Assembly (NCBI RefSeq): GCF_032027425.1 | Contig: NZ_JAVSJA010000001.1 | Location: 4,290,001 to 4,354,000, forward strand | Reading direction: 5' to 3' | DNA: 64,000 nt | From: Microcystis wesenbergii NRERC-220 | GTDB lineage: Bacteria > Cyanobacteriota > Cyanobacteriia > Cyanobacteriales > Microcystaceae | In this document: piece after piece, positions 51,926 through 61,005 of the stretch | How positions within the stretch are numbered: the stretch's first letter is position 1 | Layout of the letters: each line of letters starts with the position of its first letter | The notes under the pieces: model-generated | Told to the model about the DNA's origin: nothing | What the model saw: only the letters and a program-made list of their open reading frames with translations | The model's database searches: none | Translations under genes and position numbers: made by a program

Positions 51926-53101
51926 TTTCTGTTTCTTTCCCGAAGGATTTTTCGCACCTGCCTTAACAGATTTACTCTGTTCTGGTCTTATAGTCGCTCC
52001 ACAGACTGACACCGCAAGCCCTGCGGCCAAAATATTTTTACTGGCGTTAATATCTCGGTCATGGTGAGTCCCACAGTCTGGACAGTCCCACTCTCGAACA
52101 TTTAACGGCATTTTCTCAGCAATATACCCGCAATTACTACACCTTTTAGAGCTAGGAAACCATCTATCTATTTCGATGTAGTTTCTCCCATACCAACGGC
52201 ATTTATAGGCTAATTGTCGGGTAATTTCTCCCCAGCTTACATCAGATATTGCCTGAGATAATTTCGGGTTTTTGACCATATTCTTGACGGCTAAATTCTC
52301 AACCACAATCGTTTGGTTTTCACGAACTAATTGAGTGGTTAGCTTGTGTAAATGGTCTTTTCTGCTATCAGTAATTTGGGCGTGAATCCTAGCTACTTTG
52401 ATTCTTGCTTTTTCCAGATTTTTTGACCCTTTCTGTTTTCTAGAAAGGCTTTTTTGGGCCTTTCGCAGCCTCCGATAATGCTTTTTAAAATGCTTGGGAT
52501 TAGACACTTTATCGCCATCGCTGGTAATCACAAGGCTACTAATTCCTAAGTCAATTCCAATGGCTTTATCTGTTACTGGTAAAGGCTTAATCGTTGGGTC
52601 ATCAAATCTTATTGAGATATGCCAACGTCCTGAGGGATGTAATCTGACTGTTACTGTGCTTGGTTCACAGCTTTCTGGGATTTGTCTTGACCATCGAATA
52701 GGTAAAGGTTCTGTGCATTTAGCTAAATAGATTTGTTTGTCTTTAAATTTAAAAGCAGATTTGGTAAATTCGGCACTTCCTCCCTGATGTTTTTTCTGAA
52801 AGTTAGGATACTTAGTACGACCAGCAAAGAAATTAGTAAAAGCTGTTTGTAAATGTCTTAAGCCTTGTTGTAAAGGTACACAGCTAACTTCATTGAGAAA
52901 GTCTAATTCTTCTTGCTTTTTCCACTCGGTCAACATTGAAGAAGTTTCAGTATATCCTACTCTTTCTTGTCTTTCATACCAAGCTTGTGTTCTGAGATGG
53001 AGTGCCTTATTGTCAACCAATCTTACACAGCCCAAAGTGCGCCGCAATAGCGACTCTTGTTCGGGTGTGGGGTAAAATCGGAACGAGTAGGCTTTTTCCA
53101 T
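51887..53101 (-). CDS. tnpB: RNA-guided endonuclease TnpB
   Basis: This 404-residue protein has an N-terminal wedge/recognition region (AYSFRFYPTPEQESLLRRTLGCVRLVDNKAL) and a split RuvC with Asp184 (GIDLGIS), Glu268 (VVENLAV) and Asp350 (DRDINASKNI). A zinc ribbon has Cys321, Cys324, Cys340 and Cys343. All catalytic residues are intact. TnpB cuts DNA next to a short motif under guidance of an element-encoded RNA and favours retention of the transposon. The last residues (GGSAELTVEA) are encoded by a GC-rich TGAGCTCA repeat, so the native C-terminus may have been extended. Confidence 0.93.
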   Translation of the reverse strand: MEKAYSFRFYPTPEQESLLRRTLGCVRLVDNKALHLRTQAWYERQERVGYTETSSMLTEWKKQEELDFLNEVSCVPLQQGLRHLQTAFTNFFAGRTKYPNFQKKHQGGSAEFTKSAFKFKDKQIYLAKCTEPLPIRWSRQIPESCEPSTVTVRLHPSGRWHISIRFDDPTIKPLPVTDKAIGIDLGISSLVITSDGDKVSNPKHFKKHYRRLRKAQKSLSRKQKGSKNLEKARIKVARIHAQITDSRKDHLHKLTTQLVRENQTIVVENLAVKNMVKNPKLSQAISDVSWGEITRQLAYKCRWYGRNYIEIDRWFPSSKRCSNCGYIAEKMPLNVREWDCPDCGTHHDRDINASKNILAAGLAVSVCGATIRPEQSKSVKAGAKNPSGKKQKPFGGSAELTVEA

Positions 53102-53190
53102 GTCTCACATTCTAGCATATATTTCGTAAATGTTCTAATATTTAACAGTAAAGCCGTCGTAGAACGACGGGGTTTCAGACCCAAATTTTC

Positions 53191-53228
53191 GATGACCAAC
53201 TCATGGCTGATGCTCTTAAAGCTACTGG
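53191..53228 (+). pseudogene. 38-bp vapB fragment
   Basis: These 38 bases are identical to 49908-49945 inside vapB (coding for DDQLMADALKATG). They sit directly next to the TnpB left end and are followed by unrelated sequence starting CTCTCCTATTC. They look like the remnant of a second vapB copy cut by rearrangement or by the transposon. The rest of 53102-53411 shows no gene. Confidence 0.75.
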
Positions 53229-53353
53229 ACTCTCCTATTCTTTGTGTGATAAGTTTGACTTCTATAGTAGTGATCGATCTTTGTGTCCTTTGTGTCTCTG
53301 TGGTTCATTCCCCTCACTATTTATTGCTGGCAGTCTTCATTGACTATCTAGAC

Positions 53354-53392
53354 CAAAAAAGCCAGTCTTCCCTAATTTTTCGGGAAAACTGG
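53354..53392 (-). terminator. Terminator of dxs
   Basis: On the minus strand CCAGTTTTCCC and GGGAAGACTGG form a stem around AATTA-type loop bases, followed by CTTTTTT. It lies about 20 bp after the dxs stop. Confidence 0.82.
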
Positions 53393-53411
53393 ACAAGCTA
53401 ATCTTGAGATT

Positions 53412-55322
53412 TTAACCGACGTTAGCGGTTTGTTTTTGGCTAAAAAATGCCGCTAAAACCTGTTGGGCAATCTGGGGACTGGTTAAACCCAAATCAGCGA
53501 AGGATTCCTCTGGTGTTGCGTGGTCCACTAATTTATCGGGAACCCCGAAACGCTTGACAGGAACTAGAATATTAGCATCCTGTAAAGCTTCCAAAACCGC
53601 AGAACCAAAACCACCCATCAAACAACCTTCTTCTAAAGTCACCACTTTACCAAGACGTTGGGCAAGGGGAAAGATAAGTTCTGTATCAAGGGGCTTGACA
53701 AAACGGGCATTAACCACTGTGGCTTCGATGCCGTGTTCGCTGAGGATTTCGGCCACCTGTAGGGAAGTGTTGACCATAGTGCCGTATCCTAACAGGAGAA
53801 TATCATCGCCACTGCGGAGAATTTCGCCCTTACCGATGGGTAAAGCTTCCCAACCTTCTTCCATCAGGGGAACCCCTAAACCGTTGCCCCGGGGGTAACG
53901 CATGGCAATGGGGCCGCTGGTATGATTAATCCCGGTCACGACCATTCTTTGCAGTTCCGCCTCATCTTTCGGGGCCATAATGGTCATATTGGGGATACAA
54001 CGCAGGTAGGCGATATCGTACATCCCTTGGTGGGTCGGTCCATCGGCCCCGACAATACCGGCCCGGTCCATGCAGAAGAAAACCGGTAGATTTTGAATGC
54101 AGATATCATGAATAATCTGATCAAAAGCCCGCTGCAGGAAAGTAGAGTAAATAGTGACAACCGGGCGCATTCCTTCGCAAGCAAGACCACCAGCGAGAGT
54201 AACCGCGTGTTGTTCGGCAATTCCCACATCGATGTACTGTTTCGGCAGTTTTGCTTGAAATTTATCTAATCCCGTCCCCGTGGCCATGGCGGCGGTGATA
54301 CCGATAATGCGCGGGTCATTTTCCGCCAATTTAGTGAGAGTATGCCCGAAAACTTTGGAATAAGCGGGAGGTTTCGGTTTACTGGAGGGAATCGGTTTAC
54401 CCGTGGCTAAATTAAAGGGATTTTGGGCATGATAACCCACTTGATCTTTTTCGGCCCATTCGTAGCCTTTGCCTTTAACGGTGGCAACGTGGACGAAAAC
54501 CGGTCCGTGGACCTTATGGGCCTGTTTAAAAGTGGCGATTAATTCGGGAATATTATGACCATCAATCGGGCCAAAATATTTAAAGCCCAATTCCTCGATG
54601 ACTGCGCCAACTTTGGGAACTGCTAACCGTTTCATCCCTTCTTTGACTCGTTCCATTTCCGGAGTGAGGGAGTCACCGAAGAAGGGTAGATTTTTAAATT
54701 GTTCTTCGAGATTATCGGCGATAAACTGGACGGGTTCGCTCAGACGAACTTTATTGAGATAGCGGGAAATTGCCCCGACGTTGGGGGAAATGGACATTTC
54801 GTTATCGTTGAGGATAACCATGATGTTGGTGTTCGGTAAATGTCCAGCATGGTTAATCGCTTCTAGGGCCATACCCCCGGTTAAAGCACCATCCCCGATG
54901 ATCGATACCACCTTGAAATCTTCCCCCTTGGCATCCCGGGCTAAAGCCATTCCTAACCCCGCAGAAATGCTCGTGGAGGCGTGTCCAGCCCCAAAATGGT
55001 CAAATTTGCTCTCGCAACGTTTTAGATAGCCCGCAACGCCGTTTTTTTGGCGCAGGGTGTGAAAATCGTTATAGCGACCGGTGAGGAGTTTGTGCGGATA
55101 AGCTTGGTGTCCCACGTCCCAAAGGACTTTATCTCGATCGAGATCGAGGGTTTGGTAAAGCGCGATCGTTAGTTCTACGACTCCTAACCCCGGTCCCAAA
55201 TGTCCACCGGTAGCGGCGATCGTCTGGAGGTGTTTTTCGCGAATCTGACGGGCAATATCTTCTAATTGACGGAGTGATAAACCATGTAACTGGTTGGGAT
55301 GAGTAATTTCACTTAGGTGCAT
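53412..55322 (-). CDS. dxs: 1-Deoxy-D-xylulose-5-phosphate synthase
   Basis: DXS condenses pyruvate and glyceraldehyde-3-phosphate to DXP, the entry step of the MEP isoprenoid pathway that feeds carotenoids, chlorophyll phytol and quinones. The 636-residue TPP enzyme has [13 protein letters not shown], the TPP motif [19 protein letters not shown] to NDNEMSIS, and the transketolase domain [16 protein letters not shown] with [14 protein letters not shown]. The start [16 protein letters not shown] is typical. Minus strand, own terminator; larB lies 73 bp upstream. Confidence 0.97.
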   Translation of the reverse strand: MHLSEITHPNQLHGLSLRQLEDIARQIREKHLQTIAATGGHLGPGLGVVELTIALYQTLDLDRDKVLWDVGHQAYPHKLLTGRYNDFHTLRQKNGVAGYLKRCESKFDHFGAGHASTSISAGLGMALARDAKGEDFKVVSIIGDGALTGGMALEAINHAGHLPNTNIMVILNDNEMSISPNVGAISRYLNKVRLSEPVQFIADNLEEQFKNLPFFGDSLTPEMERVKEGMKRLAVPKVGAVIEELGFKYFGPIDGHNIPELIATFKQAHKVHGPVFVHVATVKGKGYEWAEKDQVGYHAQNPFNLATGKPIPSSKPKPPAYSKVFGHTLTKLAENDPRIIGITAAMATGTGLDKFQAKLPKQYIDVGIAEQHAVTLAGGLACEGMRPVVTIYSTFLQRAFDQIIHDICIQNLPVFFCMDRAGIVGADGPTHQGMYDIAYLRCIPNMTIMAPKDEAELQRMVVTGINHTSGPIAMRYPRGNGLGVPLMEEGWEALPIGKGEILRSGDDILLLGYGTMVNTSLQVAEILSEHGIEATVVNARFVKPLDTELIFPLAQRLGKVVTLEEGCLMGGFGSAVLEALQDANILVPVKRFGVPDKLVDHATPEESFADLGLTSPQIAQQVLAAFFSQKQTANVG

Positions 55323-55395
55323 ATCGGCTTCTTTTTCAAAGTAGTTTATCCCTATACCAACTGTATAGGATTTTCAGCCTGAGATGAGGGAAAAT

Positions 55396-56166
55396 CTAGG
55401 CTAGTCTGGCCGCCGTGCGTAAAATTTGGCCGGCTAACATGGCAGCCCCAAAACCATTATCGATATTAACCACACCCACACCGACCGCGCAGGAATTGAG
55501 CATAGTTAACAAAGGAGCAATACCACCGAAACTGGTTCCGTAACCGATACTGGTGGGAACGGCGATCACCGGGCGATCAACTAATCCCGCTACCACACTT
55601 GGTAAGGCTCCTTCCATTCCCGCAACAACAATTAACACATCGGCGGCATCCAGTAGATGGCGATGATTCAAGAGGCGATGAATTCCCGCTACTCCCACAT
55701 CCCAGAGACGCTGCACGGAAAAACCGCATAATTGAGCAGTAACCGCCGCCTCCTCCGCTACGGGAATATCGGCAGTTCCCGCCGTTAGGATGGAAATTAT
55801 CCCTTTTGGGGGATTTTCTGGGGCAGCTGCGGCAATGGCACAGATGCGGGCTAAGGGATAATAAACTAAGTCTGTTACCTGTTCCTGTAGCTGGGCTGCT
55901 ATCTCTGCTTCAATCCGGGTGGCCATAACCACGGGACTATTTTGACGCAAAACATTGATAATTTGGGCGATTTGAGCGGTGGTTTTACCCGGCCCCCAGA
56001 TAACCTCCGGAAATCCCGTTCTTAATTGACGATGATGGTCAATTTTAGCGAAGTCTTCCACCGGTTCAAAGGCCAGATGTTTAAGTTTATCTAAGGCTGT
56101 CTCCGGGTTAATTTCTCCCCTGGCAACGGCGGTCAGCAGCGATCGCAAATCGGCAGCATGGAACAT
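55396..56166 (-). CDS. larB: LarB-like pyridinium-3,5-biscarboxylic acid mononucleotide synthase
   Basis: LarB carboxylates nicotinic acid adenine dinucleotide in the first step of nickel-pincer cofactor synthesis and resembles PurE. The 256-residue protein has REGINPETALDKLK-type N-terminal helices, the VIWGPGKT segment, ILTAGTADIPVAEEAAVTAQ, and VVAGMEGALPSVVAGLVDRPVIAVPTSIGYG, the AIR-carboxylase-like core. The start codon at 56166 is only 3 bp from the heptamer array, so no Shine-Dalgarno sequence is visible. LarC and LarE are not in the window. Confidence 0.88.
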   Translation of the reverse strand: MFHAADLRSLLTAVARGEINPETALDKLKHLAFEPVEDFAKIDHHRQLRTGFPEVIWGPGKTTAQIAQIINVLRQNSPVVMATRIEAEIAAQLQEQVTDLVYYPLARICAIAAAAPENPPKGIISILTAGTADIPVAEEAAVTAQLCGFSVQRLWDVGVAGIHRLLNHRHLLDAADVLIVVAGMEGALPSVVAGLVDRPVIAVPTSIGYGTSFGGIAPLLTMLNSCAVGVGVVNIDNGFGAAMLAGQILRTAARLA

Positions 56167-56169
56167 GGT

Positions 56170-56250
56170 CAGTTATCAGTTATCAGTTATCAGTTATCAG
56201 TTATCAGTTATCAGTTATCAGTTATCAGTTATCAGTTATCAGTTATCAGT
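56170..56250. repeat. Heptamer array (AGTTATC)n abutting larB
   Basis: Eleven and a half near-perfect AGTTATC heptamers (81 bp) start 3 bp before the larB start codon, on its 5' side. The 310-bp gap to rnj also holds TTGCCTC words and a 30-bp segment (56353-56382) that recurs inverted at 47136-47165. No gene is present. Confidence 0.95.
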
Positions 56251-56477
56251 CATCAGATTTGAGTTTTAAGTGAGCAGTAAGTACCTAAGCAAAATTAATT
56301 ACACATATCTAACCACCTCTTGCCTCTTGCCCCTTGCCTCTTGCCTATCTTCACTAGGAAATTAATTTTGCACGACTACTTATGTGTTAAGTGACCAGTA
56401 TTAAATAGCAGTTTCTTGCCATCTTTTCACTGTTTACTGATCACTGATTACTGATTACTGCTCACTGCTCACTGATA

Positions 56478-58226
56478 TTAGGAGGCCATGGTAGCTGCGG
56501 GACGGCGGCGGCGATAAGTACGATTGTTCGCTGGTTCCGTTGCCGCCGCTTGCAGGAGGAAAATCACTAGAGGTTGACTCTGTAACTCCCGTTTGATTAA
56601 ACGTTGCAAAGTCGTCTCGATTTCGGCCCGTAAACCGGCCCAATCTTGGTCCCCCGTGGCGGTTTTAAATTCACCACTGCGATCGCTTAAACAGCGTTCG
56701 ATCGCCCGAATAATTAACTGATTCAGCAGCGAGATTTCCACTTTTGTCACCACACCGCGCAAATTAATCTCTGGAGGTGCGCTTAATTGTCCCTCCCCGT
56801 TAACGAAGGCGGCGATCGTAATCACACCATCTTCGGCTAACTGTTGTCTTTCCTGCATAATGTGTTCGTGGACCACACCCGCTTGATCGACTAACTCGAT
56901 TCCCGAAGGCACTGGTGCGCCGAGGCCAATGCGATCGCCAGTTAACTCGATCGTGTCACCATTTTTGACAATTACCATATTTTCGGCGGGAATCCCCATA
57001 CTTTGGGCCATCTGAGCGTGTTTGACCAGCATTCGGTGTTCTCCATGCACTGGCACAAAAAACTTCGGCCGGGTCAAAGATAGCATCAATTTATGGTCTT
57101 CTTGGGAACCATGGCCAGAAACGTGAATTCCCTTATCGCGTCCGTAAACTACGTTAGCACCCTGCATCATCAGGCGATCAATCGTATTGACCACAGCGAT
57201 GGTATTACCCGGAATCGGATTAGCGGAAAAGACAATCGTATCCCCCTGACGCACGCGAATATGAGGATGTTCACCCTTAGAAATCCGCGTCATGGCCGCT
57301 AAAGTTTCTCCCTGGGAGCCTGTGGTTAAAATGACGATTTTTTCATCGGCTAAATTGCGGGTCGCTTTCAAGGGTTCAAATAGATCGTCGGGACATTTTA
57401 TATACCCCAAATTGCGCGCATGAGCGATGACATTTAACATCGATCGACCCACTACCACCACTTTCCGGTTAAATTTCTGGGCCAATTTCAACACCAGATT
57501 AATCCGATGCACCGAAGAGGCAAAGGTAGTGATCATAATCCGTCCCGTTGCTTGGTTAAAAACCCGCTCTAAACCGGGATAAACGGAAGCTTCCGAGGGA
57601 GTATAACCGGGTACTTCCGCGTTAGTGGAATCACTCAATAAACATAGCACCCCTTTCTCGCCATGTTCGGCAATTTTTTGCAGATCAAAGAATTCGCCAT
57701 CCACGGGAGTATGGTCAATTTTAAAATCTCCCGTGTGAATAACTACCCCTAAAGGAGTGTGAATTGCTACACAAAAACTATCGGCGATCGAGTGGGTATT
57801 GCGGATATATTCCACCATGAAAGATTTACCTAAACGCACCATTTGCCGAGGAACTACGGTTTCTAATTTGGTACGATTTGCTAATCCTGCTTCTTCCAAT
57901 TTATCCCGCAATAAAGCCATCGCTAGACGCGGACCGTAGATAATTGGCACATCAAATTGTTTGAGATGGTAGGGAATGCCACCGATATGATCTTCATGAC
58001 CGTGGGTGACGATCATACCCTTAATTTTATGGCGATTTTCCCTTAGATAAGTCATATCGGGAAGCACTACATTAACCCCGTGCATATCGTCGGAGGGAAA
58101 AGCTAAACCGGCATCCAGGAGAATAATCTCATCATCGTACTCAAAAACACAGGTGTTTTTGCCGATTTCGTGTAGTCCTCCTAGGGGAATGATCTTTAGT
58201 TTTGCTTGGGTTTTATCTTGATTCAT
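56478..58226 (-). CDS. rnj: Ribonuclease J
   Basis: RNase J is a metallo-beta-lactamase/beta-CASP nuclease with 5'-to-3' exonuclease and endonuclease activity in RNA decay and maturation. The 582-residue protein has VTHGHEDHIGG (75-83) for two zinc ions, HTGDFKIDHTP, LLSDSTNAEVPG, the beta-CASP helices ITTFASSVHRINLVL and GSQGE, and FVPVHGEHRMLVKHA. The C-terminal domain ends in a basic tail (RRRRPAATMAS). Downstream of dapA on the same strand with a 242-bp spacer. Confidence 0.95.
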   Translation of the reverse strand: MNQDKTQAKLKIIPLGGLHEIGKNTCVFEYDDEIILLDAGLAFPSDDMHGVNVVLPDMTYLRENRHKIKGMIVTHGHEDHIGGIPYHLKQFDVPIIYGPRLAMALLRDKLEEAGLANRTKLETVVPRQMVRLGKSFMVEYIRNTHSIADSFCVAIHTPLGVVIHTGDFKIDHTPVDGEFFDLQKIAEHGEKGVLCLLSDSTNAEVPGYTPSEASVYPGLERVFNQATGRIMITTFASSVHRINLVLKLAQKFNRKVVVVGRSMLNVIAHARNLGYIKCPDDLFEPLKATRNLADEKIVILTTGSQGETLAAMTRISKGEHPHIRVRQGDTIVFSANPIPGNTIAVVNTIDRLMMQGANVVYGRDKGIHVSGHGSQEDHKLMLSLTRPKFFVPVHGEHRMLVKHAQMAQSMGIPAENMVIVKNGDTIELTGDRIGLGAPVPSGIELVDQAGVVHEHIMQERQQLAEDGVITIAAFVNGEGQLSAPPEINLRGVVTKVEISLLNQLIIRAIERCLSDRSGEFKTATGDQDWAGLRAEIETTLQRLIKRELQSQPLVIFLLQAAATEPANNRTYRRRRPAATMAS

Positions 58227-58468
58227 TAGGTATCCTTTGATGGTAAGTTATGGTGATTTTTCAGGTTGGTTTTGTGGACGGGAAATCTCAAAAAATGAAT
58301 AGTTAGAATAAGTCGAACTAGGGGAATAACACCTAGCTAAATTCACTTAGTATCAATACTTTCTAGCAGTTCTAAACTATATTTCTTTTCTTCTAGTTAA
58401 GCTATTAATATTATAACCTACTTTCTCGAAAAATCCCAGTTTAGTGGGCAAGAATTTCTAGTATTTTT

Positions 58469-59362
58469 CTAGATTAAAGCCAATTCTTGCATAATTTTTG
58501 CTAATCCTTCTTCTAACTCTGGACTTAAGGAACATAAAGGAAGTCTTAGACCCCCCACTTCCCAACCGACTAGATTTAAGGCCGCTTTAATTGGAATTGG
58601 ATTAGTGGCACAGAATAAACCTTTAAACAACGGAAATAATTTCAAGTTAATCTCGGTCGCTTTGGCCGCATCTCCGGTTAAGAAAGCTTGAATCATTCCT
58701 CGTATTTCTTCTCCCACTAGATGACTAGCAACACTGACCACCCCCACCGCACCACAGGTCATCAGGGGTAAGGTGAGAAAATCATCACCGGAATAAATAG
58801 CGAAATTTTCAGGGGTATGACAGTAAATCTTGCAGGTTTGTTCTAAATTACCACTAGCTTCTTTTACCGCCACAATATTATCAACTGCTGCCAGTTTAAT
58901 AATCGTTTCCGGGGTCATATTTTGACCCGTACGACCGGGGATATTATAAAGCATTACTGGCAGATCGGGACAAGCTTTGGCAATGGTGCGAAAATGCTCG
59001 TATAAACCCTCTTGGGGTGGTTTATTGTAGTAGGGGACCACTTGCAAAGAACCATCTAAACCCAGTTTAGCAGCCTGTTGGGTAGCTTCGATCGCTTCGG
59101 AAGTGGAATTAGAACCCGTCCCCGCGATCACTTTTCCCCGACCATTAACCGCTTTTTTGACAATACTAAATAGTTCGTATTCTTCCTGCCAACTTAGGGT
59201 GGGTGATTCTCCCGTCGTCCCACAGACCACTATACCATCGCTACCGTGAGTAACTAGATAATCGGCCAATTTTTCCACCAGGGCATAATTAACTTGACCT
59301 TCGACGGTGAAGGGAGTCACCATCGCCGTAATTACTCGTCCAAAATATGTTGTTTCACTCAT
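58469..59362 (-). CDS. dapA: 4-Hydroxy-tetrahydrodipicolinate synthase
   Basis: DapA condenses aspartate semialdehyde with pyruvate toward lysine and diaminopimelate. The 297-residue TIM barrel has [18 protein letters not shown], the [15 protein letters not shown] segment with the catalytic Tyr, and AVKEASGN with the Schiff-base Lys. asd lies upstream on the same strand, giving two sequential steps in one region. A heptamer array (59365-59397) reaches to within 4 bp of its start, so no ordinary ribosome site is visible. Confidence 0.96.
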   Translation of the reverse strand: MSETTYFGRVITAMVTPFTVEGQVNYALVEKLADYLVTHGSDGIVVCGTTGESPTLSWQEEYELFSIVKKAVNGRGKVIAGTGSNSTSEAIEATQQAAKLGLDGSLQVVPYYNKPPQEGLYEHFRTIAKACPDLPVMLYNIPGRTGQNMTPETIIKLAAVDNIVAVKEASGNLEQTCKIYCHTPENFAIYSGDDFLTLPLMTCGAVGVVSVASHLVGEEIRGMIQAFLTGDAAKATEINLKLFPLFKGLFCATNPIPIKAALNLVGWEVGGLRLPLCSLSPELEEGLAKIMQELALI

Positions 59363-59364
59363 TG

Positions 59365-59545
59365 ATCAGTTATCAGTTATCAGTTATCAGTTATCAGCTT
59401 CTGAAGGCAAGAGGCAACAGGCAAGAGGCAAAAGAAAGAATCTGGCAATTTTCCTACCCAAAAAGAAGGTTATCAACTAAGTACATTGAAGCTTTTAGCT
59501 TCACAAATTAGGTTTTAGATTCGGCCTTTATTATCAGTTTTTGAG
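59365..59545. repeat. AGTTATC array plus ~145-bp dispersed repeat
   Basis: Four to five AGTTATC heptamers (59365-59397) lead into a segment (59399-59545) with GGCAAGAGGC-type words, AAAGAAAGAATCTGGCAATT, AAGCTTTTAGCTT and AATTAGGTTTTAGATTCGG. The complement of 62520-62664 has the same words in the same order, at roughly three quarters identity by eye. So a dispersed repeat lies on both sides of the asd-tig region in opposite orientation. The remaining 100 bp before asd show nothing. Confidence 0.75.
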
Positions 59546-59643
59546 CAATCAGCAATCAGCTTTCAGACTTTACTTATCCGGTTAATTAGCTATTTTTCTA
59601 ATTATTATCGCCTTGATTTAGCTGATGGCTGATCGCTTAATTA

Positions 59644-60681
59644 TCAAACTGTTGCTAATCTTGAACCGACGAGATTTTTCTTGACTAAAAGTTCCGCAAT
59701 TTGCACGGCATTTAAAGCCGCACCCTTGCGAATTTGATCGCCGCATAGCCACAATTCTAGACCGTTAGGATGGGAGATATCTTGACGAATGCGTCCCACT
59801 AATACTTCATCGCGACCGGTAGCATCAATTGGCATGGGAAAATAATTAGCGTCCCAATCTTCCACTAATTTTACCCCCGGAGCGTACTGAAGAATTTCTC
59901 TAGCCTTCACCACAGAAAAAGGCCGACTAAATTCTAGGTTAACCGATTCCGAATGGGCCCGCAGGACGGGAACCCTTACACAGGTGGCACTAACCCGCAG
60001 CCCCGGACAAGCAAAAATCTTGCGGGTTTCGTTGACCATTTTCATTTCTTCCTCGCAGTACCCTTGACCATTAATCGGCGTATTGTGGGGAAAAAGATTA
60101 AAAGCGAGGGGATAGGGAAAGGAATTGGTCGGAGGTTGCCGATTATCAAGAATTGCTTGTGCTTGCTGTTTTACCTCCTCCATCGCTCGCGCTCCAGCAC
60201 CACTGGCGGACTGATAAGTAGAAACTACTACTCGCTCGATCGCCTGTACTTGGTGGAGAGGCCAGATCGCCACTCCTAAAAGAATTGTCGTACAGTTGGG
60301 ATTAGCGATAATGCCCCGGTGATTGTCCACACTGTCGGGATTGATTTCCGGGACAACTAAAGGCACTTCGGGATTCATGCGAAAAGCACTGGAGTTATCG
60401 ATAATCGTCGCACCCGACTCGACAATAGTTTTCGCCCAAGCTTTCGAGGTGGACCCCCCCGCAGAAGCAAGAACGATATCCACGTCCTGAAAAGAGCGCT
60501 CGTTTACCGCTTCGATTAGGAGACTTTCGCCCTGAAAATCGAGGGTTTTTCCAGCAGAACGCTCGGAAGCGAGTAATTTTAGACTAGCGAGAGGAAATTG
60601 ACGACTAGCTAATAACTCTAGTAATTCCGTTCCCACGGCCCCGGTGGCCCCTAAAATAGCGACCCGTACTTTTTGACTCAA
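59644..60681 (-). CDS. asd: Aspartate-semialdehyde dehydrogenase
   Basis: Asd reduces aspartyl phosphate to aspartate semialdehyde, the branch point for lysine, threonine and methionine. The 345-residue enzyme has the NADP loop VAILGATGAVGTELLELL, ASAGGS, the catalytic Cys in NPNCTT, and VSTYQSASGAGARAMEE. The start and length are typical. Upstream of dapA on the same strand; the pair is conserved in cyanobacteria beside rnj and tig/clp. Confidence 0.96.
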   Translation of the reverse strand: MSQKVRVAILGATGAVGTELLELLASRQFPLASLKLLASERSAGKTLDFQGESLLIEAVNERSFQDVDIVLASAGGSTSKAWAKTIVESGATIIDNSSAFRMNPEVPLVVPEINPDSVDNHRGIIANPNCTTILLGVAIWPLHQVQAIERVVVSTYQSASGAGARAMEEVKQQAQAILDNRQPPTNSFPYPLAFNLFPHNTPINGQGYCEEEMKMVNETRKIFACPGLRVSATCVRVPVLRAHSESVNLEFSRPFSVVKAREILQYAPGVKLVEDWDANYFPMPIDATGRDEVLVGRIRQDISHPNGLELWLCGDQIRKGAALNAVQIAELLVKKNLVGSRLATV

Positions 60682-61005
60682 ATTGTGTAACCTCCTGACG
60701 AGTTGGGTGATGATAATGATCCGAAGAAATCGTTAAAGTAAAAAATCTTTTTTGTCCACCGAGTTATTCTAAAACTTGGATTGATCGGCTTTTGATCAGC
60801 AAAATTTTCTGATTGGGCTTAACTGCCCCAAGGACGGAATAAATTAAATATACCCCATTGACCGCTAAAATAAAAAGATTGTGAGAGCTTGGGGAGCAAC
60901 TGCAGCTATTCCCCTAGAATATCACGAGCGGGACGGATCCACCGCAGGCGTAAACACCGCTCACCCTATTATAAACGTTCCTTGTCGTAAGAGCTAGAAA
61001 AATCA
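60682..61005. promoter_or_regulatory. Divergent asd/tig intergenic region
   Basis: This 324-bp region between divergent asd (-) and tig (+) should hold both promoters. A TATAAA-like box near 60970-60975 (CTATTATAAACG) lies about 35 bp before the tig start codon. No gene or repeat is seen. Promoter positions are tentative. Confidence 0.4.

Larger units (their letters stand above)
51817..53190 (-). mobile_element. IS605-like TnpB-only element
   Basis: The right end (near 51817) shows TTGACATCC followed by a hairpin-forming CACCGCCGTGAACGGACGGTG. On the minus strand it ends in TCAA, as in IS605-type right ends. The left end (about 53140-53190) holds the CCGTCG-TAGAA-CGACGG hairpin. There are no inverted terminal repeats or target duplications, as expected for this family. 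No TnpA is present, so it depends on a transposase in trans. Confidence 0.8.

Noticed and set aside
56170-56250. CRISPR-like tandem array
   Set aside because: The units are 7 bp with no spacers and there are no cas genes; it is a simple heptamer repeat. No CRISPR array was found in the window.
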